NCBI RefSeq assembly: GCF_000349325.1 | Contig: NC_020504.1 | Span: 6,916,053 to 6,980,052 of the forward strand | DNA: 64,000 nt | Direction of reading: 5' to 3' | Source of the DNA: Streptomyces davaonensis JCM 4913 | Lineage (GTDB): Bacteria > Actinomycetota > Actinomycetes > Streptomycetales > Streptomycetaceae | Shown: piece by piece, positions 1 through 7,690 of the stretch | Layout: each line of letters begins with the position of its first letter | Numbering within the stretch: the first letter of the stretch is position 1 | Position numbers and translations under genes: made by a program | Notes under the pieces: model-generated | The model's input: the letters and a program-made list of their open reading frames with translations, nothing else | What the model was told of the DNA's origin: nothing | Databases searched by the model: none

Positions 1-167
1 TCGAAGAAGGACGGACCCCGCCCTGTGTGGTGCTGACGCGCGTGCCGGACGACGAGAACGACGAGGTGACCGAGACGGCCGGCACCCGCACCTGGCCCCA
101 CCCCGGCGGTCCCCGGGCCTGGGACGAGATCGCCGCCCGGGTGATGTTTGAATGCCCCCGTGACTGA
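1..167 (+). CDS. 3' end of an unrecognised protein gene (partial)
   Basis: An open frame enters from the left edge and runs to a TGA at 165-167, giving about 54 residues that include PDDENDEVTET and end AARVMFECPRD. The composition is that of a real Streptomyces protein. Its stop lies a few bases inside the next gene, the usual sign of translational coupling. I do not recognise the family from this fragment. Confidence 0.5.
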   Translation, partial: EEGRTPPCVVLTRVPDDENDEVTETAGTRTWPHPGGPRAWDEIAARVMFECPRD

Positions 168-804
168 CTACGACGTGCTCCGGGTGTTCTGCGGCCCGCG
201 CGGCGGATACGGCAACGAACTGGGTGTCGTGCGCGAGGGTTCCGTGCTGCCCGAGCGCGAGGAGCGGCAGGCGTTCGCCGCGAAACTCGGGTTCAGCGAG
301 ACGGTGTTCGTGGACGACCCCGAACGGGGAGTCATCGACATCTACACCCCCGGCGTGCGGCTGCCGTTCGCCGGTTACCCCTGCGTCGGCGCGGCCTGGC
401 TGCTGGACGTGCCCGAACTGGTCACGCCCGCCGGGGTGGTCGGCGCCCGGCAGGACGGGGAGTTCTGCTGGATCGAGGCGCGCGCGGAGTGGGCTCCGCC
501 GCGGACGCTGAAGCAGTACCCGACGGCGGCGGAGGTCGACGCGCTGCCCGTGCCGCCGCCCGGGGAGTGGATCTACGCCTGGGCGTGGGAGGACGAGTCC
601 GCGGGCCGGATCCGCGCGCGCGGCTTCCCCGGCCGGGGCGACGGCATCGACGAGGACGAGGCCACGGGAGCGGCCGCGATCCTCCTGACGGAACAGCTCG
701 GCCGCGCCCTCAACATCACGCAGGGCGCGGGCTCCCAGCTCCTGACGGCACCGCAGCCCGGCGGCTGGGTGGAACTCGGGGGACGGGTCTATCTGGAACG
801 CTGA
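160..804 (+). CDS. PhzF family protein (short form)
   Basis: Diaminopimelate-epimerase-fold protein of the PhzF family; members are isomerases or epimerases of small metabolites, and the substrate here cannot be told. Visible signatures are DVLRVFCGPRGGYGNELGVV at the N-terminus, IYTPGVRLPFAGYPCVGAAW in the middle, and DEATGAAAILL near the C-terminus, matching the family's GNxLaVV, TPxxELPFAGHP and DxATGSA blocks. At 214 residues it is shorter than the usual 260-290. The GTG at 160 is preferred because family members begin (M)TDYxVLRVF; a TTG at 148 is the only other in-frame start. It overlaps the stop of the preceding gene and converges on the heme oxygenase gene, with only six bases between stops. 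Confidence 0.75.
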   Translation: MTDYDVLRVFCGPRGGYGNELGVVREGSVLPEREERQAFAAKLGFSETVFVDDPERGVIDIYTPGVRLPFAGYPCVGAAWLLDVPELVTPAGVVGARQDGEFCWIEARAEWAPPRTLKQYPTAAEVDALPVPPPGEWIYAWAWEDESAGRIRARGFPGRGDGIDEDEATGAAAILLTEQLGRALNITQGAGSQLLTAPQPGGWVELGGRVYLER

Positions 805-810
805 CCGCGC

Positions 811-1458
811 TCACGCCGACAGCGGGAACTCCTCACCCAGCGCCCGGAACACCGCGGTGTTCAGCGCGAACGCCCTCTTGCACTCCGTCACGACCCGCTG
901 CTTCTCCAGGTCGTCCGCCCGTACCCCGTCCAGGAGTTCGCGGTAGGACCGCTTGAAGGCCGCCGGGTTGGCGATGCCCTCGAAGACGTAGAACCGGACG
1001 CCGTCGCCCTTCTTCTCGAAGCCCCAGGTCTTCTCCGCCTTGTCGCGGATGATCTGGCCGCCGGAGAGGTCGCCGAGGTAGCGGGTGTAGTGGTGGGCGA
1101 TGTAACCCGCGGGCCAGGTCGCGGCGCACTCCCGGACCCGGTCCGCGTACGCGCGCGTCGCCGGGAGCGCCGTCACGCCCGCCCGCCACCGCGGACCCCG
1201 CAGATGCGCGAGGTCCCGCTCCAGCGCCGTCAGCCGGAACAGCTCCGGCTGGATGAACGGCCCGGCCACCGGATCCGACGCCAGCCGCTCGGCCCCGCTC
1301 TCCAGCGCCTCGTAGACGAACCACAGCTGCTCGGTGTAGCGCGCGTACGCGTCGACGCCGAGGCGCCCGCCGAGCAGATCGCTCATGAACGTCGAGGTCT
1401 CGGCCTCCACGTGCTGCTCGTGCGAGGCGGTGCGGATGACGGTCGAGAAGGAGTCCAT
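811..1458 (-). CDS. hmuO: Heme oxygenase (biliverdin-producing)
   Basis: Bacterial heme oxygenase of the HmuO/HO-1 fold. It opens heme to biliverdin, CO and free iron, so heme can serve as an iron source in the cytoplasm. The proximal heme ligand is His16 in SHEQHVEAE, and the distal-helix signature HHYTRYLGDLSGGQII is intact. Length (215 residues) is typical. The start at 1458 has an AGAGG site at good distance; an ATG at 1467 in the same frame has no room for one. A DmdR/IdeR-type iron box lies just upstream, so the gene is probably repressed by iron. It is monocistronic as far as seen, diverging from nothing and converging on the PhzF gene. Confidence 0.93.
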   Translation of the reverse strand: MDSFSTVIRTASHEQHVEAETSTFMSDLLGGRLGVDAYARYTEQLWFVYEALESGAERLASDPVAGPFIQPELFRLTALERDLAHLRGPRWRAGVTALPATRAYADRVRECAATWPAGYIAHHYTRYLGDLSGGQIIRDKAEKTWGFEKKGDGVRFYVFEGIANPAAFKRSYRELLDGVRADDLEKQRVVTECKRAFALNTAVFRALGEEFPLSA

Positions 1459-1471
1459 GCCGAGCATCCTC

Positions 1472-1490
1472 TAAGGTAAGGCTTACCTAA
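1472..1490 (-). promoter_or_regulatory. Iron box (DmdR/IdeR operator) of hmuO
   Basis: A 19-bp near-perfect palindrome, TAAGGTAAG-G-CTTACCTAA on the plus strand (8 of 9 arm positions pair), matches the actinobacterial iron-box consensus TTAGGTTAGSCTAACCTAA. It lies 14 bp upstream of the chosen hmuO start, so a bound repressor would cover the promoter or early leader. Confidence 0.85.
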
Positions 1491-1528
1491 GTCAATAGGT
1501 TTGCCGACGCTCTGTCGGTAAAAGCGTA

Positions 1529-1558
1529 CAAGAAAAGACCCGCCCCGGCAGGGGCGGG
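1529..1558 (-). terminator. Rho-independent terminator after map
   Basis: CCCGCCCC-GGCA-GGGGCGGG is an 8-bp perfect GC stem with a 4-base loop (1539-1558). Read on the minus strand it is followed by a T-rich run (TCTTTTCTTG) and lies about 33 bp past the map stop. Confidence 0.8.
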
Positions 1559-1590
1559 CCTCAGGGTCTCGACGGGGTCCAGGCGACGGA

Positions 1591-2448
1591 CTACGGCAGC
1601 GTCAGGATCTCCGCCCCCGTCTCCGTCACCACCAGCGTGTGCTCGAACTGCGCCGTCCGCTTGCGGTCCTTGGTCACGACCGTCCAGCCGTCGTCCCACA
1701 TGTCGTACTCGTGCGTGCCCAGCGTCAGCATCGGCTCGATCGTGAAGGTCATCCCGGGCTGGATCACCGTCGTCGCGTGCGGGCTGTCGTAGTGCGGGAT
1801 GATCAGGCCCGAGTGGAACGACGAGTTGATGCCGTGGCCGGTGAAGTCCCGGACCACGCCGTACCCGAAGCGCTTGGCGTACGACTCGATCACCCGGCCG
1901 ATGATGTTGATCTGCCGGCCCGGCTTGACCGCCTTGATCGCCCGGTTCAGCGACTCCCGGGTCCGCTCCACCAGCAGCCGGCTCTCCTCGTCGACCTCCC
2001 CGACCAGGTACGTGGCGTTGTTGTCGCCGTGCACCCCGCCGATGTACGCCGTCACGTCGAGGTTGATGATGTCGCCGTCCCGCAGCTCCGTGGAGTCCGG
2101 AATGCCGTGGCAGATGACCTCGTTGACGCTGGTGCACAGCGACTTCGGGAAGCTCCGGTAGCCGAGCGTCGACGGGTAGGCGCCGTGGTCGCACATGTAG
2201 TCGTGCGCCACCTTGTCCAGTTCGTCCGTGGTGACGCCCGGCGCGATCAGCTTCGCCGCCTCGGCCATCGCCCGCGCGGCGATCCGCCCGGCGACCCGCA
2301 TCGCCTCGACGGTCTCCGGGGTCTGCACCTCGGGACCCGAGTACGGCGTCGGCGCGGGCTTGCCGACGTACTCGGGGCGCCGGATGTTTCCGGGCACGGA
2401 ACGGATGGGAGACAGCTCCCCTGGTACGAGCAGCGACTGGCCAGACAT
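1591..2448 (-). CDS. map: Methionine aminopeptidase, type I
   Basis: Cytoplasmic metalloenzyme that removes the initiator methionine from nascent proteins. The pita-bread fold is recognisable, and the five metal ligands are present: Asp in NLDVTAY, Asp in VHGDNNAT, His in DFTGHGI, Glu in TIEPML and Glu in QFEHTL; the substrate-binding His is in VICHGIP. The frame is open to 2529, but the start at 2448 gives [19 protein letters not shown], the usual N-terminus of the Streptomyces long type-I enzymes (285 residues, with an N-terminal extension compared with E. coli). It diverges from a small conserved gene at 2507 and is followed by its own terminator. Confidence 0.95.
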   Translation of the reverse strand: MSGQSLLVPGELSPIRSVPGNIRRPEYVGKPAPTPYSGPEVQTPETVEAMRVAGRIAARAMAEAAKLIAPGVTTDELDKVAHDYMCDHGAYPSTLGYRSFPKSLCTSVNEVICHGIPDSTELRDGDIINLDVTAYIGGVHGDNNATYLVGEVDEESRLLVERTRESLNRAIKAVKPGRQINIIGRVIESYAKRFGYGVVRDFTGHGINSSFHSGLIIPHYDSPHATTVIQPGMTFTIEPMLTLGTHEYDMWDDGWTVVTKDRKRTAQFEHTLVVTETGAEILTLP

Positions 2449-2506
2449 GCCAGCGAGTCTAACGAGCCGCTGTGGGGGAACATGTCCGTGGCGAGAGGAG
2501 CAGGTC

Positions 2507-2737
2507 ATGCCGTTGTTCAAGAAGCGCACGGTCGGTAAGCCGGGCGAGTGGTACTACTGCCTGGAGCACAAGAAGGTCGAGGAGGGGCCGGAGTGCCCCG
2601 GCAAGGACCGCTTCGGCCCGTACGCCTCCCGCGCGGAGGCCGAACACGCGATGGAGACCGCCCGCGAGCGCAACCTCGAGTGGGAGAACGACCCCAAGTG
2701 GCACGACGCCCCCGCCACGGGCACGGACGACGACTGA
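2507..2737 (+). CDS. Conserved 76-residue protein (SPOR-like)
   Basis: Small soluble protein starting [18 protein letters not shown], behind a good GAGAGGAG ribosome site. Two Cys and a His are closely spaced ([15 protein letters not shown]), followed by a segment [14 protein letters not shown] that looks like a short SPOR-type or zinc-ribbon-like unit. I recall near-identical proteins beside map in many Streptomyces, but no function is known to me. It diverges from map, sharing a 58-bp promoter region, and its stop abuts the stop of the converging MFS gene with no base between. Confidence 0.8.
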   Translation: MPLFKKRTVGKPGEWYYCLEHKKVEEGPECPGKDRFGPYASRAEAEHAMETARERNLEWENDPKWHDAPATGTDDD

Positions 2738-4021
2738 TCAGGCACCCAGGGACGCCTGCGCCTGGGCGGCAGCCCGCTGTTCCCGCACGCTCTTCGCATG
2801 CGCGCTCGTCCGGGCGTCGTACGTCATCAGCTTCGGCAGGCACAGCGCCAGCAGCCCCACCGCACCCGCACACAGCAGCCCGCCCGACCACACCGACGCC
2901 CGCACGCCCCACCACGCGGCGAACCCGCCCGACCTGACCTGGCCGAGGGTCGGTCCGACGGAGTACGACAGCAACTCGATCCCGGCGAGCCGCCCGCGCA
3001 GCTCGTCCGGGATCGTCTGGTTCCACATCACCCCGCGGAAGATCCCGCTGACCATGTCGCAGCCGCCCGCCACGGTCAGGAACAGCAGCACCAGCCAGAC
3101 GTTGCCGGCCACGCCCGCGGCCGCGATCGCCACGCCCCACAGCGCCGCCGCCAGCACCACCATCCGCCCGTGCCGATGGATCCGCCCGGTCCATCCGCTG
3201 CTCACGCTCACCAGCAGCGACCCGAACGGCACCGCCGCGTACATCAGCCCCAGCGACCACTCGGCGTCCAGCTCGTCCGCCAGGAACGGCAGCACCGCCA
3301 GCGGCATCGCCAGGAACATCGCTGCCAGGTCGATCGCGTAGGTGCCGAGCAGCTCCTTGCGGCCCCACGCGTACCGGGCGCCCTCCGCGATGGCCTTCAG
3401 CGACGGCTTCGCCGCCTCGTGCGCGGCGGGGGAGGAGGCCAGCGGAATGATCAGTACGACGGAGACGACGAAGGTCAGCAGATCGGCGGCGTAGGCCCAG
3501 CCGAGGCCCGCGTACGCCACCACCACGCCCGCCAGCGCCGGGCCCGCGACCCCGCCGACCGTCCAGCGCAGGGCGTTGAGGGAACCGGCGGCCGGCAGCT
3601 GCTCATGCGCCACGATCCGCGGCCACAGCGAGTCCAGCGCCGGACGCTGCACGGACACCAGCGCCGAGGACAGCGCGGCCACCACGTACAGCGGCCATAC
3701 GGCGGGCTCCGGCAGCAGCGCGTTCACCAGCAGCGCCGCACTGAGCACCCCCTGCCCCGCCTCGGTCCAGATGATCAGCCCGCGCTTGTCCATCGCGTCG
3801 GCGAGGGCGCCGCCGTACAGCCCGAACACGATCAGCGGGATCAGCTCCACCGCCCCGATCGCCCCGACCGCCGCCGCGGAGCCGGTCAACTCCTTGATCT
3901 GCACCGGCAGCGCCACGAACGTCAGAAAGCTGCCGAAATTGGAGATCAGCCCGGACAGCCACAGCCGCCGGAAGTCGACGGAGGCACGCCAGGGGGCGAG
4001 GTCGGGGAGGAAGGAGGCCAC
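2738..4021 (-). CDS. MFS exporter, EntS-like
   Basis: Membrane exporter of the major facilitator superfamily, 427 residues with about 12 hydrophobic segments. The N-terminus FRRLWLSGLISNFGSFLTFV and the absence of a long central loop place it near EntS/MFS_3-type exporters of siderophores or drugs; the substrate is not visible from the sequence. GTG start at 4021, without an obvious ribosome site. It lies 64 bp downstream of the SIS-like gene on the same strand and may be cotranscribed. The C-terminal tail is Ala/Gln-rich and soluble. Confidence 0.85.
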   Translation of the reverse strand: MASFLPDLAPWRASVDFRRLWLSGLISNFGSFLTFVALPVQIKELTGSAAAVGAIGAVELIPLIVFGLYGGALADAMDKRGLIIWTEAGQGVLSAALLVNALLPEPAVWPLYVVAALSSALVSVQRPALDSLWPRIVAHEQLPAAGSLNALRWTVGGVAGPALAGVVVAYAGLGWAYAADLLTFVVSVVLIIPLASSPAAHEAAKPSLKAIAEGARYAWGRKELLGTYAIDLAAMFLAMPLAVLPFLADELDAEWSLGLMYAAVPFGSLLVSVSSGWTGRIHRHGRMVVLAAALWGVAIAAAGVAGNVWLVLLFLTVAGGCDMVSGIFRGVMWNQTIPDELRGRLAGIELLSYSVGPTLGQVRSGGFAAWWGVRASVWSGGLLCAGAVGLLALCLPKLMTYDARTSAHAKSVREQRAAAQAQASLGA

Positions 4022-4085
4022 GAAAAGTCATGGTCCGCACCGGCGGGAGAGCTCAGCAACTGCTTTTCCGCCCGCGGAGTGGGCG

Positions 4086-4688
4086 TCACCAGCGCGCAGG
4101 CGGCGGTGCCGTCAAGGATTCCGCCAGCCGGGACAGGCGGTCCCGGAAGCGGCCGCGCCCCCGCTCGGAGGGCACCGCGTTCTCGCCGGCCGCCGCGCTG
4201 ACCAGGTGCTGCACCGTGTCCAGGTCCAGGTCCGTGCCCTCCGGTACCGCCAGCGACTCGTGTGCCATCGTCACCAGGTCGCCCTCGTCGGGGCCCAGTG
4301 CCAGCACCGTCGCCCCGGCCCGCCGCGCGTCGTGCACCCGCTCCAGCAGCGCCGGGCCCGGTCCCTGCGGTGACACGACGAGCAGCGTCTCGCCGCGCCG
4401 CGCCGCCGCCAACCGGCCCAGCCCGACCGCCAGATGGGCCGGATCCGAGGTGCGCGCGTCGTGCCGTACCAGCGTCGGTGTCAGTTCGGGTGTGCCCGAC
4501 CACGCGGCCTCGTCGACCAGATGGGCCGCCAGATGCCACGGCTCGTAGTCGGGGGTGCCGACCAGCAGCAGTCCGCCGCCGTGCGAGACCACCGAGCCCC
4601 GCAGCACGCCCGCGAACCGCCGGGTGGCCCCCAACCACTCGGTCCCGGCGAGCACTTCGCGCAGCAGCGCGACCCGTACGGCGTCCAT
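4086..4688 (-). CDS. Conserved protein with SIS-like fold signs
   Basis: A 200-residue soluble protein starting MDAVRVALLREVLAG. A central alternation of helix and strand (GGGLLLVGTPDYEPWHLAAH, GETLLVVSPQGPGPALLERV, GATVLALGPDEGDLV) resembles sugar-isomerase (SIS) domains, where the second strand is followed by Ser/Gly phosphate binders; that reading is inference. The long open frame upstream of 4688 is a shadow of the sialidase gene. It diverges from the sialidase with 78 bp between starts and is co-directional with the MFS gene downstream. Specific function unknown. Confidence 0.7.
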   Translation of the reverse strand: MDAVRVALLREVLAGTEWLGATRRFAGVLRGSVVSHGGGLLLVGTPDYEPWHLAAHLVDEAAWSGTPELTPTLVRHDARTSDPAHLAVGLGRLAAARRGETLLVVSPQGPGPALLERVHDARRAGATVLALGPDEGDLVTMAHESLAVPEGTDLDLDTVQHLVSAAAGENAVPSERGRGRFRDRLSRLAESLTAPPPARW

Positions 4689-4766
4689 GGCCGCATCCTG
4701 CCGCACCGTGCCACTCGTGACCGCCGGTTCACCCCGAATTCGCCCAACCTGGGCAAGCGGTACGAC

Positions 4767-5858
4767 ATGTCTGCATTCGCCACCGTCCTGCCCGCCTCCG
4801 TCCCCTTCCGCGCGGGGCGCGAGGGTTACGCCAGTTTCCGGATCCCGGCCGTCGTGGCCACACAGTCGGGCACCCTCCTTGCCTTCTGCGAGGGGCGGGT
4901 GGAGTCCGCCCGCGACTGGGGGCATATCGACATCGTGCTGAAGCGGTCGACGGACGGGGGTCGGACGTGGGGCCCGCTGACGGTCGCCGCCGGCAACGGA
5001 GTTGACCTCGCCGGCAACCCCGCCCCCGTCGTCCTCGACACCGGGCGGATCCTCCTCGTCCACATCCGCTCCGCCGCCTCCGCCTCCGAGGCCGCCCTCC
5101 TGCGCGGCGAGGTCTCCGACGCCGACGGGCGCCGCGTGTGGGTGCAGCACAGTGATGACGACGGGGTCAGCTGGTCCGAGCCGAGGGAGATCACCGAGTC
5201 GGTCAAGAAGCCCGGCTGGCGCTGGTACGCCACCACCCCGGGCCACGCCCTCCAGCTCCGTACCGGCCGGATCGTCGTCCCCGCCAACCACACCCTGCCG
5301 CCCACCGGTACGGACACCGGCGCCGAGGCCAAGTACAACAGCGGTCACTGCCTGCTCAGCGACGACCGGGGCGCCACATGGTCGCTCGGGTATCTGGACG
5401 AGAACACCAACGGCTACATCAACGTCAACGAGACCACCGCCGCCGAACTCCCCGACGGCCGCGTCTACTTCAACACCCGCAACGACTCCCCGTCCCCGGG
5501 AAACCGCGCCGACGCCCACTCCAAGGACGGCGGGCAGACCCTCCACCGCCCCTTCCGTCCGCAAGCCGGACTCGACGGGCCCATCTGCCAGGCCGGCGTC
5601 CTCCAGCTCCGCGACCCCGACCTGCTGCTCTTCTCCGGCCCCGCCCTCCCCGACGGACGCGCCCGGATGACGATCCGCGTCTCCACCGACTCCGGCACCA
5701 CCTGGCAGCCCCGCGTCACCGTCGACGGCCTGCCCGCCGCCTACTCCGACCTGGTCCGGATCGACGCCGACACCGTCGGACTCCTCTACGAGACGGGCGA
5801 CTTCGGCGCCTACGAGCGGATCGTCTTCCGGCGGGTGGCCGTGACGCGGCTCACCTGA
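4767..5858 (+). CDS. Sialidase-like exo-glycosidase, BNR repeats, no signal peptide
   Basis: Six-bladed beta-propeller of the sialidase superfamily (GH33-like), 363 residues. It has the Arg-triad starter YASFRIPAVV (Arg25), the acid/base region RDWGHIDIVL, and Asp-box repeats RSTDGGRTW, HSDDDGVSW, LSDDRGATW, HSKDGGQTL (degenerate) and VSTDSGTTW. It would hydrolyse terminal sialic acids or a related sugar. The N-terminus (MSAFATVLPASVPFRAG) has no signal peptide, unlike most secreted Streptomyces sialidases, so it may act inside the cell or leave by another route. The only ATG giving the family start is 4767; the ribosome site is weak. No sialic-acid uptake or catabolic genes are adjacent. Confidence 0.85.
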   Translation: MSAFATVLPASVPFRAGREGYASFRIPAVVATQSGTLLAFCEGRVESARDWGHIDIVLKRSTDGGRTWGPLTVAAGNGVDLAGNPAPVVLDTGRILLVHIRSAASASEAALLRGEVSDADGRRVWVQHSDDDGVSWSEPREITESVKKPGWRWYATTPGHALQLRTGRIVVPANHTLPPTGTDTGAEAKYNSGHCLLSDDRGATWSLGYLDENTNGYINVNETTAAELPDGRVYFNTRNDSPSPGNRADAHSKDGGQTLHRPFRPQAGLDGPICQAGVLQLRDPDLLLFSGPALPDGRARMTIRVSTDSGTTWQPRVTVDGLPAAYSDLVRIDADTVGLLYETGDFGAYERIVFRRVAVTRLT

Positions 5859-5907
5859 GCGAAGCCTGACCGGAGGGGGCCCCGGACCCGGACGTAAAGT
5901 CGGGGCC

Positions 5908-6615
5908 ATGACCTCTACCGACAGTGCTGCACAGAAGGCCCCCGCCAAGGACCCCTGGGACCTGCCCGACGTCTCCGGGCTCGTCGTCGGCGTGCTCGGC
6001 GGCACCGGCCCGCAGGGCAAGGGCCTGGCCTACCGGCTCGCCAAGGCCGGCCAGAAGGTGATCATCGGCTCGCGGGCCGCGGACCGCGCACAGGCCGCCG
6101 CCGAGGAACTCGGGTACGGCGTCGAGGGCGCCGACAACGCCGAGACCGCCCGCCGCAGCGACATCGTGATCGTCGCCGTGCCGTGGGACGGCCACGGCAA
6201 GACCCTTGAGGCACTGCGCGAGGAGCTCGCCGGGAAGCTGGTCGTCGACTGCGTCAACCCGCTCGGCTTCGACAAGCAGGGCGCCTACGCGCTGAAGCCG
6301 GAGGAGGGCAGCGCGGCCCAGCAGGCCGCGGCGCTGCTGCCGGACTCCCGGGTCACCGCCGCCTTCCACCACCTGTCGGCGGTGCTGCTCCAGGACCCGG
6401 AGATCGACGAGATCGACACCGACGTGATGGTCCTCGGCGAGGCCCGCGCCGACGTGGAGATCGTCCAGGCACTGGCCGGCCGCATCCCCGGCATGCGCGG
6501 CGTCTTCGCCGGCCGCCTGCGCAACGCCCACCAGGTCGAGTCCCTCGTCGCCAACCTGATCTCGGTCAACCGGCGCTACAAGGCACACGCGGGACTCCGC
6601 ATCACGGACGTATGA
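5908..6615 (+). CDS. npdG: F420-dependent NADP reductase
   Basis: Hydride transfer between coenzyme F420 and NADP, in the cytoplasm; it supplies reduced F420 for F420-dependent reductases. The Rossmann motif and cofactor loop read VVGVLGGTGPQGKGLAYRLA then VIIGSRAADRAQAA, the pattern of FNO/NpdG proteins. Later blocks VIVAVPWDGHGKTL, VVDCVNPLGF and RNAHQVESLVANLISVNRRY fit as well. Length 235 with a 24-residue N-terminal extension, as in Streptomyces homologues. ATG start at 5908, 49 bp after the sialidase stop on the same strand. Confidence 0.92.
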   Translation: MTSTDSAAQKAPAKDPWDLPDVSGLVVGVLGGTGPQGKGLAYRLAKAGQKVIIGSRAADRAQAAAEELGYGVEGADNAETARRSDIVIVAVPWDGHGKTLEALREELAGKLVVDCVNPLGFDKQGAYALKPEEGSAAQQAAALLPDSRVTAAFHHLSAVLLQDPEIDEIDTDVMVLGEARADVEIVQALAGRIPGMRGVFAGRLRNAHQVESLVANLISVNRRYKAHAGLRITDV

Positions 6616-6674
6616 GCGGATGGGGGACACTGGAGGGCGTCGTACCGCAGTGTCCCCCGACAGGAGACCCCCGT

Positions 6675-6854
6675 ATGCCCCGCCTCGCCCTCTACGCCCT
6701 GGCCGTCTGTGTTCTCGCGGTGGCCGCCGCTGTCGTCTCCTTCGTGCAGGGCAGCTTCCTGGGGATCATCTGGGTGCTGCTCGCGGGGCTGTCGTCCAAC
6801 ATGTGCTGGTACTACCTGAAGCGTCAGAAGGCCGAGGCCTACCAGAACCGGTAG
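6675..6854 (+). CDS. Small two-helix membrane protein
   Basis: 59 residues from an ATG with a CAGGAGACC ribosome site: hydrophobic segment LALYALAVCVLAVAAAVVSF, short loop, second hydrophobic segment LGIIWVLLAGLSSNMCWYYL, and a basic tail. Conserved small membrane proteins of this type are common in Streptomyces; no function known to me. Its 3' end overlaps the 3' end of the converging M50 protease gene by 16 bp. Confidence 0.75.
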   Translation: MPRLALYALAVCVLAVAAAVVSFVQGSFLGIIWVLLAGLSSNMCWYYLKRQKAEAYQNR

Positions 6855-7603
6855 AGGCTCCAGCCGTACGACGTCTCCACCTCGCTGACGCCGAGGCCCT
6901 GAAGGATCGTGTTCACCACGTCGAGGAAGCCGTCCCTGACCGCGGGCAGCCACAGCAGCGCGATCACGAACAGCAGCCCGAACGGCGCGAACGGCTCCAC
7001 CTGGCGGCGGACGTTGTACGACAGCCAGGGCTCGATCACGCCGTAGCCGTCAAGACCCGGCACCGGCAGGAAGTTCAGGATCGCCGCGGTGACCTGGAGC
7101 AGGGCGAGGAAGGCGAGCGCGAACCGGAAGTCGTCGGGGACGCCGTCCAGTGCGTCCAGCCAGAACGGCGCCGTGCACACGGCGGCGAAGAGCAGGTTCG
7201 TCAGCGGGCCCGCCGCCGAGATCAGGCTGTGCCGCCAGCGCCCCGGGATCCGCCCGCGCTCGATCAGGACCGCCCCGCCCGGCAGACCGATCCCGCCCAT
7301 GATCAGGAAGACCACCGGGAGCACGATGCTCAGCAGGGCGTGGGTATAAGCGAGAGGATTGAGGCTCAAGTAGCCCTTGCCTCGCACAGTGATGTCGCCC
7401 GCGTGCAGCGCCGTGCGGGCGTGCGCGTACTCGTGCAGACACAGCGAGATCACCCAGGCTGAGGTGACGAAGAGGAACACGGCGAGCCCTCGGGACGACG
7501 CGAAGTCAGTCCACACCGCCCACCCGGTGACTGCCGCGATGGCAGTGATCCCGAGGAAGACAGGGCTGATCCGCTGTTCGCTCGTTCGAGAGGCGGTGGT
7601 CAT
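6839..7603 (-). CDS. Site-2 protease family (M50) membrane metalloprotease
   Basis: Polytopic zinc protease, 254 residues. The zinc motif HEYAH (His57, Glu58, His61) lies in the second hydrophobic segment, and the third ligand is Asp185 in NFLPVPGLDGYG, the family's NxxPxxxLDG block. These are rhomboid/S2P-like proteases that cut transmembrane substrates; this compact form lacks a PDZ domain. Five or six hydrophobic segments are seen. ATG start at 7603; the GAGAGCCTC-complement just upstream gives a usable site. The substrate is unknown and no anti-sigma factor gene lies nearby. Confidence 0.88.
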   Translation of the reverse strand: MTTASRTSEQRISPVFLGITAIAAVTGWAVWTDFASSRGLAVFLFVTSAWVISLCLHEYAHARTALHAGDITVRGKGYLSLNPLAYTHALLSIVLPVVFLIMGGIGLPGGAVLIERGRIPGRWRHSLISAAGPLTNLLFAAVCTAPFWLDALDGVPDDFRFALAFLALLQVTAAILNFLPVPGLDGYGVIEPWLSYNVRRQVEPFAPFGLLFVIALLWLPAVRDGFLDVVNTILQGLGVSEVETSYGWSLYRFW

Positions 7604-7690
7604 GGGTGAGGCTCTCCTGGGGCAGAGCGGCCCAGCCGGGGGAGCTCAGGCCGTGATGGTCGGTGTGCGGACAACATCCCGAAGCCGCGA

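Noticed and set aside
4689..6020. Long minus-strand open frame over the sialidase gene
   Set aside because: Antisense shadow in high-GC DNA; low-complexity Gly/Val/Asp composition. Only its last 200 codons (from 4688) are a real gene.
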